The notes: generated from the letters alone by a model not told the origin. A DNA stretch of 64,000 nucleotides from Novosphingobium sp. B 225 (GCF_002198665.1 NZ_MWLM01000003.1:62001-126000); one strand, 5' to 3'. Counted from the first letter of the stretch, positions 7,798 through 17,971 are shown. Made by a program: numbers and translations.

Positions 7798-10518
7798 ATG
7801 CTCGAGATCTTCACGGTTGGTGGCGGCGACTATCTCGTCAATGTATTCCAGGCGGTCGCCGCCTGGACCGGTAATGGCGGCTACAAAAGCTTGCTTCAGG
7901 TCGTGATGGTCATGGGACTGGCGCTCTCGGCGATCACACTGGCGTTCAATCAGGACTGGCGCGCCTGGATCAACTGGTTCCTTGGCGCGACCTTGATGTA
8001 CACCTGCCTAATGGTGCCGCGCACCGACGTGCATATCACCGACCGGCTCAATCCGAACCTCGCTCCCGCCAATGTCAGCGATGTGCCACTCGGGCTCGGC
8101 CTCATGGCGAGCTTTACCAGCCAGGTCGGCGACTATCTCACCGGCTCGGCCGAGGTCGTGTTCGGCCTCCCCGGTGATCTCAACTATTCCAAAAACGGGA
8201 TGATCTACGGGGCGCGGCTTTACGATGCCACGCGGTCCTTGCGCATTTCCGACCCCGAATTTGCCGCCAACCTTGACGAGCATTTCCGCCAATGCGTGTT
8301 CTACGACGTGCTCTTGGGGCGCTATTCGATGAAGCAGCTCGCCGAGAGCAGCGATATCTGGACCACGATCGCACCGGGCAGCCAGGCGCGCGCCCAGCGC
8401 TTCCTTACCCGCGACACCGGTGGCCAGGTCACCTCCACGATTATCACTTGCCGCGAGGCCTATGATGCGATGAACGCGCAGTGGACTTTACTGATCGACG
8501 CCATGGGCACTGTATTCGGCCGACAACTTTACCCGAACCAGACCGCGGCGCTCGCCAAGGCCAAGCTGTTTGCCGATCTCCCGGTCGCCTACCAGTATCT
8601 CACCGGGGTTTCCTCGAATGCTGCTGAGATTTTCAAACAGACCCTGACGATCAACGCGATGACCCAGGCCATGCACGGGATGAGCGCGGCCAGCGGCACC
8701 GGCAGCGTCGACACCTATGCCCAGACCCGAGCCGACATCCAGACCGAGCGGACCTACAGCTCGATCGCCAATGCCGCGATGAAATGGGTCCCGCTATTGA
8801 ATGTCGTCCTGACCGTGCTGTTCTACGCGCTGTTCCCGGTGCTGTTCCCGCTGTTCCTGCTCCCCAAGACCGGCCCCACCGCGCTCAAGGGCTATGTCAC
8901 CGGCTTCTTCTACCTCGCCGCCTGGGGGCCGCTGTTCGTAATCCTCCACATGATGCTGATGTTCAAAGGCGCCGCGGACATGACCGCGGTCGCCGGAACC
9001 AACGGGCTCAGCCTTGCGACTTTCACCGGCATGGCCGATGTGAATTCCGACATCGGCCTGCTCGCCGGCTACCTGATCGCCTCGGTGCCGTTCCTCGCGG
9101 GCGGCGTCGCCAAGGGCGCCATGGCGATCTCGCATCAGGCGACGAGCTACCTCAATCCGAGCCAGAATGCCGCCGAGGAAGCGGCCCGCGAGGCGAGCAC
9201 AGGCAATGTCGCGCTCGGCAATTCGAGCATCGAGAACTCGACCGTGCTCACCAAGCAGTTCGCGCAAGGGACTAGCGCGCCGAGCTTCACCTATGGCGCC
9301 CCGCAGGTCCGCACGATCAGCGAGAGCGGTGCGCAGACTACCAGTTATCCCGAGGCTGCCTATGACCAGCTTCCCAACTCGAGCTATCCGTTCACCCCGA
9401 GCCTCGGACGCGACTTCTCCTCACGGCTCTCGACCATGGCCAGCGGCTACCACGCCAAAAGCGAGGCCAACGCGCAGATCGCCAGCCAGGCGACCTCCAG
9501 TTCGATCGCGCAGTTCCGTGAACTGCGTGACCAGTATTCCAGTGGCCAAGGCATCGAGACAGCTCAAGGCACCTCTAGCTCGGACAGCGTCCAGACCGCG
9601 TTCAGCCAAGTCGATCAGGCATCCAACGTGCTGCAGCAAAAATTCGGGCTCTCACGGCGTGCTGCTGACGACATCACCGTATCCTGGTTTTTTAATGGAG
9701 AAGCGGGAGCCGGCGTTGGAGGAAACGCTGGCGTGTTCAACGCAAGCGCTAACGTAAAGGGTGGCCGCAACCAGTCATGGACCGACAGCGATATCGGGAT
9801 CGCGTCGGAAGACCGCGACAAGATCTCAGGCACACTTCACCAGATCTCCGACAGCGAGAATTGGACCAGCAGCCGCGACGGGTTCATGCGAACGGTCAGC
9901 ACGTCGAGCAACAGCCGCATTCGTTCGACCGCCAGCGGTCTCAATGCCTCGTTGACTGAGACCAAGACAGCAACTCTCGAAGCGCGGCGGTCCGACGAGG
10001 TCGGTCAACGCCTGGAGCAGCAAGCCTCCTACTACTCGGGCAGCAATGCGGCCGGGAACCTCAACCTTAGCCAGGCCTATCGCGAGTGGGGCATGGCGGA
10101 GATCGAGAACAATCGCGACTACTATGGCGATGTGCGGTTCGACGACACGACGTTCCAGCTCAGCCCGAAAGGTCAGGCACTCCAGCGCAAGTTCGTTGAA
10201 TCCTATGCTGGCGGGATCAAATCCGAGGTTGAGAGCGAGCTTGTGCCGTCGCAAGGTCCTGCCATCCCGCATCCGGCTGTAACATCGCAAGCGGGGATCC
10301 GCGCGGCAGCCCCTCTTAGTGCAGTGCCAACCGTTCCGGACCTGCTTTCTGCTCCTGATCCGTCAACAGTGCATGACGAAGTGACGCGCCAGCAAGGAGC
10401 TGGGCGTCAGCAGATTGATGCACAACGACGAAGGCTAGGCCAGCTGACCGGTCCAGCAAACGGCGCGAGTGCCGAAGCTGCCGACGACGTGAAAGAATGG
10501 AAGCCTAGTGGCCAATGA
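7798..10518 (+). CDS. traG: TraG, mating-pair stabilisation and pilus assembly protein
   Basis: A 906-residue polytopic inner-membrane protein, the F-type TraG. The N-terminal third (about 1-460) carries hydrophobic segments near residues 30-65 and 325-430 and serves pilus assembly. The long soluble C-terminal part (about 470-906), rich in Ser, Gln and Asn, is the mating-pair stabilisation and entry-exclusion contact region in F. It is the last gene of the transfer operon here. Its final 14 bases overlap the end of a small minus-strand gene. No entry-exclusion gene (traS) is recognisable next to it. Confidence 0.92.
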   Translation: MLEIFTVGGGDYLVNVFQAVAAWTGNGGYKSLLQVVMVMGLALSAITLAFNQDWRAWINWFLGATLMYTCLMVPRTDVHITDRLNPNLAPANVSDVPLGLGLMASFTSQVGDYLTGSAEVVFGLPGDLNYSKNGMIYGARLYDATRSLRISDPEFAANLDEHFRQCVFYDVLLGRYSMKQLAESSDIWTTIAPGSQARAQRFLTRDTGGQVTSTIITCREAYDAMNAQWTLLIDAMGTVFGRQLYPNQTAALAKAKLFADLPVAYQYLTGVSSNAAEIFKQTLTINAMTQAMHGMSAASGTGSVDTYAQTRADIQTERTYSSIANAAMKWVPLLNVVLTVLFYALFPVLFPLFLLPKTGPTALKGYVTGFFYLAAWGPLFVILHMMLMFKGAADMTAVAGTNGLSLATFTGMADVNSDIGLLAGYLIASVPFLAGGVAKGAMAISHQATSYLNPSQNAAEEAAREASTGNVALGNSSIENSTVLTKQFAQGTSAPSFTYGAPQVRTISESGAQTTSYPEAAYDQLPNSSYPFTPSLGRDFSSRLSTMASGYHAKSEANAQIASQATSSSIAQFRELRDQYSSGQGIETAQGTSSSDSVQTAFSQVDQASNVLQQKFGLSRRAADDITVSWFFNGEAGAGVGGNAGVFNASANVKGGRNQSWTDSDIGIASEDRDKISGTLHQISDSENWTSSRDGFMRTVSTSSNSRIRSTASGLNASLTETKTATLEARRSDEVGQRLEQQASYYSGSNAAGNLNLSQAYREWGMAEIENNRDYYGDVRFDDTTFQLSPKGQALQRKFVESYAGGIKSEVESELVPSQGPAIPHPAVTSQAGIRAAAPLSAVPTVPDLLSAPDPSTVHDEVTRQQGAGRQQIDAQRRRLGQLTGPANGASAEAADDVKEWKPSGQ

Positions 10519-10738
10519 TCAGATCGTTGACGATTACGAAAATACCAAAGGCAACAAGCAGGGTGATCACGCCAATTCCAAAGGCTCGAGCCCACGGATC
10601 CGCCCAGGCCTTCTTGAACCGGTATTCGGTCAACCGATTCTCCGCCAGAGCGCGATCAAGCTCAGCCAGTCCTTCCCACTTCTGTGGAACAGGCTCGCTA
10701 CCGTTCTTGAAATCGAAGTCGGTCATGATGGCATTCAT
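10505..10738 (-). CDS. Small single-pass membrane protein
   Basis: A 77-residue protein with a charged N-terminal half (MTDFDFKNGSEPVPQKWEG) and one strong transmembrane helix near residues 54-74, ending two residues later. An AGAG-type ribosome site lies before the ATG; a second ATG at 10726 is equally possible. It converges with traG and overlaps its last codons. Function is unknown. A small membrane protein beside traG could serve entry exclusion, but this is only a suggestion from position. Confidence 0.55.
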   Translation of the reverse strand: MNAIMTDFDFKNGSEPVPQKWEGLAELDRALAENRLTEYRFKKAWADPWARAFGIGVITLLVAFGIFVIVNDLIIGH

Positions 10739-10862
10739 AGTCGCTCTCTTTGGAACATAACAGCAACTAATCAGGCTAGGAATCGAAAAGGCTCGACAAC
10801 GGTCTAATCCCTTCGACCTCCAAAATGCCCCCTCTCCTCACCTCCTTATGGCTGACGGATTC

Positions 10863-11317
10863 AGGAATTCTTCGAGCGGCCAGACCACCTGGGGATTGCT
10901 CGCTCGCAGAGCGGGCCAACAAGGAACGGCACCCTTGCAAGGCTCGACGCAGATGAGCGCCAGGCGCGCGGGACTGGGCGCCAGCCGGCGTGAGGCAAGG
11001 AGAGCCGTAAGAGTGCCTGCGGGTCAGCACCAAAGCGCTGCACCCTGGGCGAGCATGCGAGACCAGAGTGCGTCCTCGAGAGAACTCCCGCTCAGCACAT
11101 CGACAGCTCTATCGGATGGTTCGGAACGCTGCACCAGGATCGCAAAACGGGAAGAACCATCGAGAGAGCAGCCGTTTCCGGCAGAATGCAACACACTTCT
11201 GCTTACACATCCAACCCAGCCGGTACCTTCTCGCCGGGCGGATTTAACTGATCGGAAGCGAGATGATGAACCAACCATCTCCGACATTTGCCGCAAGTGT
11301 CGTCGCAACCGGTCCAT
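10863..11317 (-). pseudogene. Possible frameshifted gene remnant
   Basis: On the minus strand two adjacent frames look like pieces of one protein: an upstream part with GSSLEDALWSRMLAQGAALW and a downstream part beginning VQRFGADPQALLRLSLPHAGWRPVPRAW in another frame, with the break near 11025-11045. Each piece alone is too short and abruptly started to be convincing. I do not recognise the family. The call rests on amino-acid composition and the way the two frames abut. Confidence 0.25.
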
Positions 11318-11924
11318 TAGGATCTCTTAAATAGTCATAAGCCGGCTCGAAATCTCCGATCCGATCACCACCCATAGCGATAATACAGAAATCGGAGCTC
11401 AATTTGAGTAGCTGGTCATGCTTCGTGCTTCGGTTAGTCGCCATGATCAGAGTATCGCTGCGATCCTTGTCGAGCTCCGTTGCTGCAAGGATCGTTCTGA
11501 CAGCATCTTCATGAATTTCCGGAAGGTCGGTTGACCAGATGATCGAGATTTCGGAGCTCCGCAGCCGCTCCAACTCGTTCGCCAGTCCATCCGCGGGAAA
11601 TGGCGGATCGTTCGGATCAAATACCTGGGAACCGGGATCGAGATCGATCGCAACCGCGATGTGATCAGTTTTACAGGGTTCGCGGAGTGGCCAAGTAGAA
11701 AGAGTCGCCGGATCGATCATCACCGATTGCCTGAGCGGGCCGGACTTCGTCCGCGCAGCCGATATCGCATAAGAAGAGAGCGTATGGTAGCCGCTCAGGT
11801 CGTTCAGGAGATTGCTATTCGCGTAGGCTAGCGTTGTCTCGGCCACAGCTTGCGCCGCCCTGCTCTGAGTGCCCGCAAGCAACACCACACCCATCAGGAA
11901 GAAAATTGGCGGACGGCAGAGCAT
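11244..11924 (-). CDS. Putative exported HAD-like phosphatase
   Basis: A 226-residue protein with an N-terminal signal peptide (hydrophobic residues 7-18, cleavage near residue 24). The rest can be read as a haloacid-dehalogenase fold: motif I IDLDPG (Asp94, Asp96), motif II IIWSTD (Ser131/Thr132), a lysine in STKHD (Lys168) and motif IV GGDRIGDF (Asp187, Asp191). The order and spacing fit exported acid phosphatases of the HAD superfamily, but overall similarity is not recognised, so the call is an inference from motifs. It stands alone between eroded DNA on both sides. Confidence 0.5.
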   Translation of the reverse strand: MLCRPPIFFLMGVVLLAGTQSRAAQAVAETTLAYANSNLLNDLSGYHTLSSYAISAARTKSGPLRQSVMIDPATLSTWPLREPCKTDHIAVAIDLDPGSQVFDPNDPPFPADGLANELERLRSSEISIIWSTDLPEIHEDAVRTILAATELDKDRSDTLIMATNRSTKHDQLLKLSSDFCIIAMGGDRIGDFEPAYDYLRDPNGPVATTLAANVGDGWFIISLPIS

Positions 11925-12339
11925 CGAGGTTCGTCTTCTCCAGGAACCTGACGTTCAAATTGTATCGGCGTTATGTTCGCGATCACCACGGCGAATGCCA
12001 GGCACCTGCGCCGCGCCCGCTCATCTCATCACGCCCAGAAGTTCAAGCATACGCTATCTTTAGCGAGTTGGCATTGGAGGCACCAGGTTCTCTTAAACGG
12101 ACATGTTCGCAGCTCACATGATCTTCAGCGAACTCTATATCGATTCGCTCGCCACATGAAAATCGCCAAAGCTAAACCTGCCCTGAGAACAGAACTCAAT
12201 CAGGTGCAAAAGGGCACTCTATATCTTCACTCTACCGCTTCAGCCTCAACACACTCAAAGACTATAACCGCCCGGCTCTCAGGCCGGGCAGATAGAGAAA
12301 GCTTGCACAACGATTGTTCAAATCATCAGCAACCAGAAA
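11925..12339. other. Intergenic, no gene recognised
   Basis: About 415 bases without a convincing reading frame, separating two minus-strand genes for exported proteins. Base composition is less GC-rich than in the tra operon. I see no terminator or repeat. Confidence 0.5.
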
Positions 12340-12573
12340 TCACGGACTAGCGGGCTTCTTCTCGGCGCTGCCCACAATGATCGCAGTTGCAATCCCAGCC
12401 ATCACAACAACGGGCGCAACGATCCGCGCAGTGGAACCAGCGCCCTTACCACCCTTGACAGTGGACGCCGCCCGAACTTGGCCTCCCGACTTAGGCTTGG
12501 CCTCCGCAGCGACGCTGAACGCGAGCCCGCATGCGGCCAATGAAGCGACGATAGTCCGTGCACGAATCATCAT
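12340..12573 (-). CDS. Small exported or membrane protein
   Basis: A 77-residue protein with an N-terminal signal-like helix (about residues 8-24, ending VAAEA), a basic Gly/Ser/Lys linker and a second hydrophobic helix (about 51-67) followed by a short charged tail. Proteins of this kind are common in sphingomonads and usually unannotated. A GGAG ribosome site lies before the ATG (reverse complement of 12577-12585). No function can be assigned. Confidence 0.5.
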   Translation of the reverse strand: MMIRARTIVASLAACGLAFSVAAEAKPKSGGQVRAASTVKGGKGAGSTARIVAPVVVMAGIATAIIVGSAEKKPASP

Positions 12574-12910
12574 TAGTCTCCTGTATTCCGATATTGGATA
12601 GCGTTCTTACCCTACCGTTTCAAGCATTAACTGTGTCTCCCCGGTCAATCCCGCACGTTCTTATCTCCAATGTGCAGCGGACAGGTCTCTCGACGTACCG
12701 CCCTGAGTATCGCCCGACCGCTATTGCCTTGGAGAAAGTGCCTTGCCGCCGCAAATGTATGACGGGCAACCTTCATTGCGACCATGAGCAATGCCATATG
12801 TCTCGCGGTTCAACTTGATTGCCCCAGGGAACTGGTGAGGCTAGATTCAACGGCTGCCAAGCACGCAAACGAGTGAGGAATGGTATGTTCTTTATCGCAG
12901 GATCTAGAGC
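12574..12910. other. Intergenic region before the M48 peptidase gene
   Basis: About 337 bases between divergent genes. It should hold promoters for the small minus-strand gene and for the peptidase, but I cannot point to a clear -35/-10 pair. Confidence 0.4.
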
Positions 12911-13948
12911 TTGACCGCGATTCGCCGCCTGGCCGTCGTAGCGCTTGTATTGCTGACGGCCGCCTCTCCAGCGATCCTCTGCGCCGAGCCCCTTCCGCGA
13001 GCGACAATCGAGCGGACCTTTGCGCACCTGCGCGGCGAAGACGAACGCCTCGCGCAGACCATCACGCGACTGCTGAACGCCAACGACCGCTATTGCGACA
13101 GGCATATGCCCGCAAGCGGACTTGTGCTTCATGCACTCGACATGTTCGATCCCGACTTACGCGACGCGGCGAGAAAATACTTTGGCTTCCCTTCGCCGAT
13201 CGCGATCGAGCTCATTGTGGCAGAAAGTCCGGCCCAGGTTGCCGGGATTGCTCCTGGCGATGGCCTCATTGCAATAAACGACATGAAACTCTCGCCTATC
13301 CTTGCCGCGCGTGCCTCGGCCGCGAACCGTGACCGCGCCGAGCAGATTCTGACACAGCTCCCGCTGGACCGCCCCATCGCCCTGACTCTGGTTCGCGACA
13401 CCGCCCAATTCGAGGTGGCGGTGCAGCCGGTGCAGGCCTGCCGGGCGAGATGGGAAGTTGTTTCCGGCTCCAGCCTGCTGGGTCAGTCTGACGGTCAGAC
13501 AATCCAGATCGGGCAGGACTTCATCACCAAGGCAAGCGATGCGGACCTTGCCGTCATCGTGGCCCATGAACTCGCCCACACGATTTTGAACCACACCCGA
13601 CGGCTTGCCGAGGCCGGTATTAGCCAAGGCCTGCTCGCCGAATTTGGCCGCAACCGCAGGCTCAATCGGCGGGCCGAGGACGAGGCTGACCGCATGAGTC
13701 TCTATCTGCTTGCCAATGCTGGCTATGACTGGAATGCGGCCCCCCAGTTCTGGGAAGGTTTGGGGCGTAGTTGGGATCCGGGGATATTCAGGCGCCGAGA
13801 CTACCGCTCGCCCTCTGCGCGTGCCGCTGTAATGCGGCACGAAGGGAACCGGATCATGCCCTGTTGCGGTCCGGTGATGAATGACGCACTGTGGCGAACA
13901 CGGGCCGAGCCGATGCTAGCCGACAGGCAAATCAGCTCGGCCAGGTGA
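12911..13948 (+). CDS. M48-type zinc metallopeptidase with PDZ-like domain
   Basis: A 345-residue exported protein with a signal peptide of about 25 residues. A PDZ-like segment (about residues 95-175, with GIAPGDGLIAINDM) is followed by the metalloprotease core: HELAH at 219-223 and the third-ligand glutamate in AEDEADR near 256-258. This matches M48 peptidases with an N-terminal PDZ, probably periplasmic quality-control proteases. The start is a TTG; the signal peptide begins right after it, and no nearby ATG or GTG fits better. No operon partner is obvious. Confidence 0.8.
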   Translation: MTAIRRLAVVALVLLTAASPAILCAEPLPRATIERTFAHLRGEDERLAQTITRLLNANDRYCDRHMPASGLVLHALDMFDPDLRDAARKYFGFPSPIAIELIVAESPAQVAGIAPGDGLIAINDMKLSPILAARASAANRDRAEQILTQLPLDRPIALTLVRDTAQFEVAVQPVQACRARWEVVSGSSLLGQSDGQTIQIGQDFITKASDADLAVIVAHELAHTILNHTRRLAEAGISQGLLAEFGRNRRLNRRAEDEADRMSLYLLANAGYDWNAAPQFWEGLGRSWDPGIFRRRDYRSPSARAAVMRHEGNRIMPCCGPVMNDALWRTRAEPMLADRQISSAR

Positions 13949-14171
13949 ACCAGAGCGGAAGGGAGCTGCTTGCGCCAAGGCGCTACGCTACGAGCCAGTT
14001 TTTTTTGGGGTGCGAGGACCGCAAGTTTTCGATCCGTGACTGCCAGCCTTTGTGGATCGTCATTCGGGTCCCCACTTTCTGCATTGCCATGCCTGCGCCA
14101 AGGGTACATCCGTCCTCGGGATGCGATCAGATCTAATTCGGCTCAACGGCGCATCAAAATAGGAAGTTATC

Positions 14172-14537
14172 GTGAAGCCTGTAACTCTGCTGCGAACTCT
14201 GGTCGTCGTGTTTTGGCTGGCGATGGCTTTCACTCTGGTGATGGCATTGCTGCCGCAGTCACCGTCGGTCCCGTTCAAGTCGAGCGACAAAGTTCAGCAC
14301 ATGGTGGCCTTTGCCGCGCTAAGCCTGCTGGCCTGTTTCGCCTTTCCCGGTCAAAGACTCCGGACACTTTTTGTTAGCCTAGCCAGTCTTGGAGGGGCAA
14401 TCGAAATACTTCAGATGATCCCTGTCCTGCACCGCGATGCCGAATTTGCCGACTGGCTTGCGGATTGCTTCGCGATTGCACTTGTGATGGGCATTGCTGG
14501 CCTTGGCCGACGAACCGGGACTGATCGGCTTGCTTGA
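14172..14537 (+). CDS. VanZ-like membrane protein
   Basis: A 121-residue protein with four predicted membrane helices and the VanZ-family signature SDKVQHMVAFAALSLLACFAF at about residues 36-56, plus the EILQ motif near residue 78 and DWLADCFAI near residue 94. VanZ-like proteins are of uncertain function; the original VanZ gives low-level teicoplanin resistance in Gram-positives, and no such role is implied here. The start is GTG with weak ribosome-site support. Confidence 0.75.
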   Translation: MKPVTLLRTLVVVFWLAMAFTLVMALLPQSPSVPFKSSDKVQHMVAFAALSLLACFAFPGQRLRTLFVSLASLGGAIEILQMIPVLHRDAEFADWLADCFAIALVMGIAGLGRRTGTDRLA

Positions 14538-14874
14538 ATGGTTCTTGCGCGGATGATCTTAAAATATTGAACTTTAATGATTGTCCCATCACTCCGGGCA
14601 CGATTATAATGCCAGGACCCGGCATTGCTTTAACTGCTTCGGTCAAATTTCGATAAATGCCAAAGGCGAGTATTGTGATGATGCTCCACAGCATGGTGTG
14701 GTTAGGGGGCCGAAGCGACCTCCGTAATTTCCGGATGGGTTTGGGGTAGTCATGTTTGCGGGTGCTGCAGAGAGCATGACAATGAGATTGCCGTTGCGAG
14801 AGGATATGGTCTCGAGCGTCACCAAGGCTCAGGACCAATTATGTCGTTTGCGGCTTGGCTTTCAGATTGATTCA

Positions 14875-15626
14875 ATGGCAACGCGAGAAGGCGTAACCAA
14901 GAGCGATCTGATCTGGCTGTCGGAGGCGCAGATGCACCGAATTGAGTCCTATTTTACGTTATCGCACGGGGGTGCCGCGAGTTGATGATCGTCGGATCAT
15001 TGGCCGCATTATTTTCGCGATCCCCACTGGCCTGCGTTGGTACGGCGCACCCGCCGAGTACGGCCCCGCCAAGACGATCTACATTAGGTTCATCCGCTGG
15101 CGCCGCATGGGCGTGTTCAACAAGATCTTCGCCGTGTTGGCCGCAAAGGGTGGAAAACCGAATCAACTGATGATCGATGCGCCCCACCTCAAAGCGCAAC
15201 ACACGGCGGCGAGCATCCTCAAAAGGGGCTGTACCCCGACGTGTGGGGCGCACCTAAGACGGCCTGAACTCAAATCGGCATGTCGCCTGCGATGGTAAGG
15301 ACCGACCGCTGGTGGTTCTGCTCAGCGAGGGCAAGATGAGCGATTGCTAGGGCGCGGCGTTGCTGGCCGACCGTGGCGACAATGCCGACTGGTTGCGCGC
15401 CGCCCTGGATCCACGTGGCATCGCCGCCTGCATCCCATAAAAGGCCAACCGCAAGGTGCCGATCCCCCACGACACCGTGCTTTACGGACGGCGCCATAGG
15501 ATCGAGATTATGTTCGGCAAACTCAAGGACAGGTGCAAGATCCAAACAGGTTACGACCGCTATGCTCACACCTTCCTGTTCCGCACTAGCATTGCCGCAA
15601 TCGCCATCTTCTGGCTCAATCAATGA
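14875..15626 (+). pseudogene. Decayed IS5-family transposase
   Basis: Translation in successive frames gives a recognisable IS5-family DDE transposase: WLSEAQMHRIESYFTLSHG in the first frame, then PRVDDRRIIGRIIFAI and GPAKTIYIRFIRWRRMGVFNKIF in the second, and YGRRHRIEIMFGKLKD near the 3' end. An extra G in the run at about 14969-14973 causes the first frameshift and further indels and a stop (TAA near 15438) follow, so the element is dead. It is related to the broken copy at 40003-40756 but not to the intact type at 16056. Ends were not resolved. Confidence 0.8.
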
Positions 15627-15722
15627 CTCATGAACCTTGCTTAACGGCCGCTGAGACCAGAATCCAGAAATGACACGATAACAACATTCCGCAAGGCATT
15701 CTAGGTTGTGAACCCATAAATG

Positions 15723-16019
15723 TCAGGCTGGTGGCTTCCACTCATCGATAAGGCGACCGACAGCGCTGGCCTGTTTTGCCAGTGCGCTGTCGGAGACCCC
15801 GTCGAAGTCCATGGCGCGTAGAATGCCCCACCCCGGCGGGGTTGCGTTCCCGCTTTCGAGTTCGGCCCGAAGATTCACGAACCAATCAGCCCAGCGCGCT
15901 TTCAAAGATTGATTCCAACCAGCATTGGCTTCTTCAGCGGTCAGGGATGTCTGCAGCGCCGCTATGAGGCGCTCAATATTCACTTCAAGCAGTTTCGGTA
16001 AAATCGCGCGTTCCAACAT
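15723..16019 (-). CDS. Hypothetical protein next to an IS element
   Basis: A 98-residue protein, mostly helical, with no signal peptide or recognisable motif. GGAAG about seven bases before the ATG is a fair ribosome site. The start lies only 36 bases from the transposase start at 16056, so the insertion sequence could have landed in its promoter region or could carry the gene as a passenger. I do not recognise the family. Confidence 0.4.
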   Translation of the reverse strand: MLERAILPKLLEVNIERLIAALQTSLTAEEANAGWNQSLKARWADWFVNLRAELESGNATPPGWGILRAMDFDGVSDSALAKQASAVGRLIDEWKPPA

Positions 16020-16055
16020 CTTGCTTCCGGTCTTCTATTCTGATTCTGGGGCAGC

Positions 16056-16822
16056 ATGAGCCGATATGATTTAACCGATTTTGAGTGGCGTGTGATAGAG
16101 CCAATGCTACCCAACAAGCCGCGAGGCGTCCCGCGCGTTGATGATCGCCGCGTACTGAACGGCATCTTTTGGGTGCTGCGCTCCGGTGCCCCGTGGCGCG
16201 ACCTGCCCGAGCGGTATGGCCCGCGCACCACCTGCTACAATCGCTTCGTGCGATGGCGGAAAGCAGGCGTGTGGGATCGGATGATGGACGCCATCACCGC
16301 CGCACATGATGGCGACATCCAAATGATCGACAGCACTTCCATCCGGGCGCACCAACAGGCTGCGACGGCAAAAAGGGGGATCGAGATCATTGTCTCGGTC
16401 GCTCCCGAGGTGGACTCACGACCAAAATCCACGCGGTGGTCGACGGGCAAGGCCTACCGATCCGACTGAGCCTGACCGCTGGGCAAAGTCATGACGGGCC
16501 AGCTGCTGACCAACTACTCGATCACATTGGAGCCGGAACAATCGTGCTTGCGGACAAGGCCTACGATGCCAACCGCATCCGTGCGGTTCTCCGTGAGAAG
16601 GGATCGTTTGCCAATATTCCGCCTAAGGAGAACCGGAAGTCAAAACCGTACTTCAGCACATGGCTGTACCGCGAGCGGAACCTGATCGAGCGCTTCTTTT
16701 CCAAACTCATGCACTTCCGTCGGGTTGCAACCCGCTACGACAAGCTGGCCGAGAACTTCCTGGCCATGGTCCAACTCGCCTCAATGCGGCTGTGGCTCCG
16801 CGTTTATGAGTCTACGGCCTAG
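16056..16822 (+). mobile_element. IS5-family transposase made by programmed frameshift
   Basis: Two overlapping frames encode an IS5-family DDE transposase. The first (16056-16469, 137 residues) holds the N-terminal DNA-binding part and the first catalytic Asp in QMIDSTSIRAHQ. The second holds GRSRGGLTTKIHAVVDG, the second Asp in VLADKAYDA and the final Glu in RERNLIERFF. The switch is a -1 shift at the run of five A and five G at 16370-16379, a classic slippery site for the IS427-type groups of this family. No internal stop damages the fused product, so the element may be active. Terminal repeats were not found. Confidence 0.85.
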
Positions 16823-17026
16823 TCTTTGCTGGTGATCGCAAGCTCAGACGCGCGGCCAGAGGAACGTATCCGCCCCGGGATCGCAATGTTTCGAAAGCCC
16901 TGGCAGCGCCGCGCCATCCGAAAGATACGTTGCAATGCGTTGCTAGGCTTAGCGCAAGCGCCAATGGAAATCGCGCCTGCGCAGAGAGCAACCGAGTGTC
17001 AATATGAGCCGCAGGCAGAGCCTTGA

Positions 17027-17620
17027 TCAAACTGACAGCGAAGCCTCGATTGCAATCCGGATTGCTTCACTGCTGTGGCTTGCGCCAATTTTCCCCAGCA
17101 TGTTTGCCCGATGAATTTCGACGGTTCGCGGAGAGATCGAAAGGCGTTCAGCGATGAGCCGATTGGAGAGGCCATCGGCGACACCAGTCAGAACCTCGCG
17201 TTCCCGCTGGGTCAACTTCTTGATCATGCTGCGCGCCTTGACTTCGCGCAGCCGCGCTCCGCACACCCCGTCCGAGTATTCAGCGGTAATATCGAGCGAC
17301 GTGACGATATCACGCGCCGAGAATGGCCAGGCCAGGTAGTCGCTTGCACCATTCTGCATGGCGGCAACGACTTTGCGCACATCGGTCTGCTCAGCAAAAC
17401 CGATTATCGGCAGCCACTTCCCGATGTCGGACATGCGCTCCACCGTTTTGGCGATGCGCTCTCCGTCGTCATGGATCACCAAGGCACCGACCCGCGGCAG
17501 ATTGGCATCGATCTCCGCTTCGCTCTCAAACGGTTCTACATGGAAGTTGTCACTGTGCAGGCTATGACAGATTGCGGCCCGGCGGCGGGTGTCGCTATCG
17601 ATCAGGAAAATCTTGGTCAT
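17027..17620 (-). CDS. LuxR/FixJ-type response regulator
   Basis: A 197-residue regulator from the ATG at 17620 (an ATG at 17635 adds five residues). The N-terminal receiver begins TKIFLIDSDTRRR and has a probable phospho-acceptor aspartate in VIHDDG and the GASDYLAWPF loop. The C-terminal LuxR helix-turn-helix is LTQREREVLTGVADGLSNRLIAERLSISPRTVEIHRANMLGKIG, of the FixJ type. No sensor kinase is adjacent, so it is an orphan. The acidic pocket after FLIDSD is somewhat unusual. Confidence 0.85.
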   Translation of the reverse strand: MTKIFLIDSDTRRRAAICHSLHSDNFHVEPFESEAEIDANLPRVGALVIHDDGERIAKTVERMSDIGKWLPIIGFAEQTDVRKVVAAMQNGASDYLAWPFSARDIVTSLDITAEYSDGVCGARLREVKARSMIKKLTQREREVLTGVADGLSNRLIAERLSISPRTVEIHRANMLGKIGASHSSEAIRIAIEASLSV

Positions 17621-17873
17621 CATGTTTGCCCCCAATGGTTGCCTCGGGGGATATGCCTAATGGAATAGCCTTATGAGTTTACCATGAACCTGATCCGTTA
17701 TTGTACCTAATTCACACAGTATTGGATCAATCAGGTGAGCGGCCATGCTTCCCGGCATCGATGCGGCACCTTCCGACACGGTGGGCAAGGGCTCGAGACC
17801 ACGCACTCCGTCCAAACCTCGCTGCCAGCTTCAAGCTGCGAGCACGGCAAGGTATCCATCCGGTTACATCTGA

Positions 17874-17888
17874 TTAACCATATCTTAG
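17874..17888 (+). promoter_or_regulatory. CtrA-box-like site
   Basis: TTAACCATATCTTAG matches the alphaproteobacterial CtrA consensus TTAA-N7-TTAA at seven of eight fixed positions. It lies upstream of the response regulator on the far side (about 250 bases from its start). Whether it acts on that gene or is a relic is not known. Confidence 0.35.
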
Positions 17889-17971
17889 GGCACATGCTGG
17901 ATATGACCTGTGAAGGCGCTTCGGAATTGCCTAACGAAGGGTCGCTCGCTTAGGCTCTGCCGAGGCGCCTT

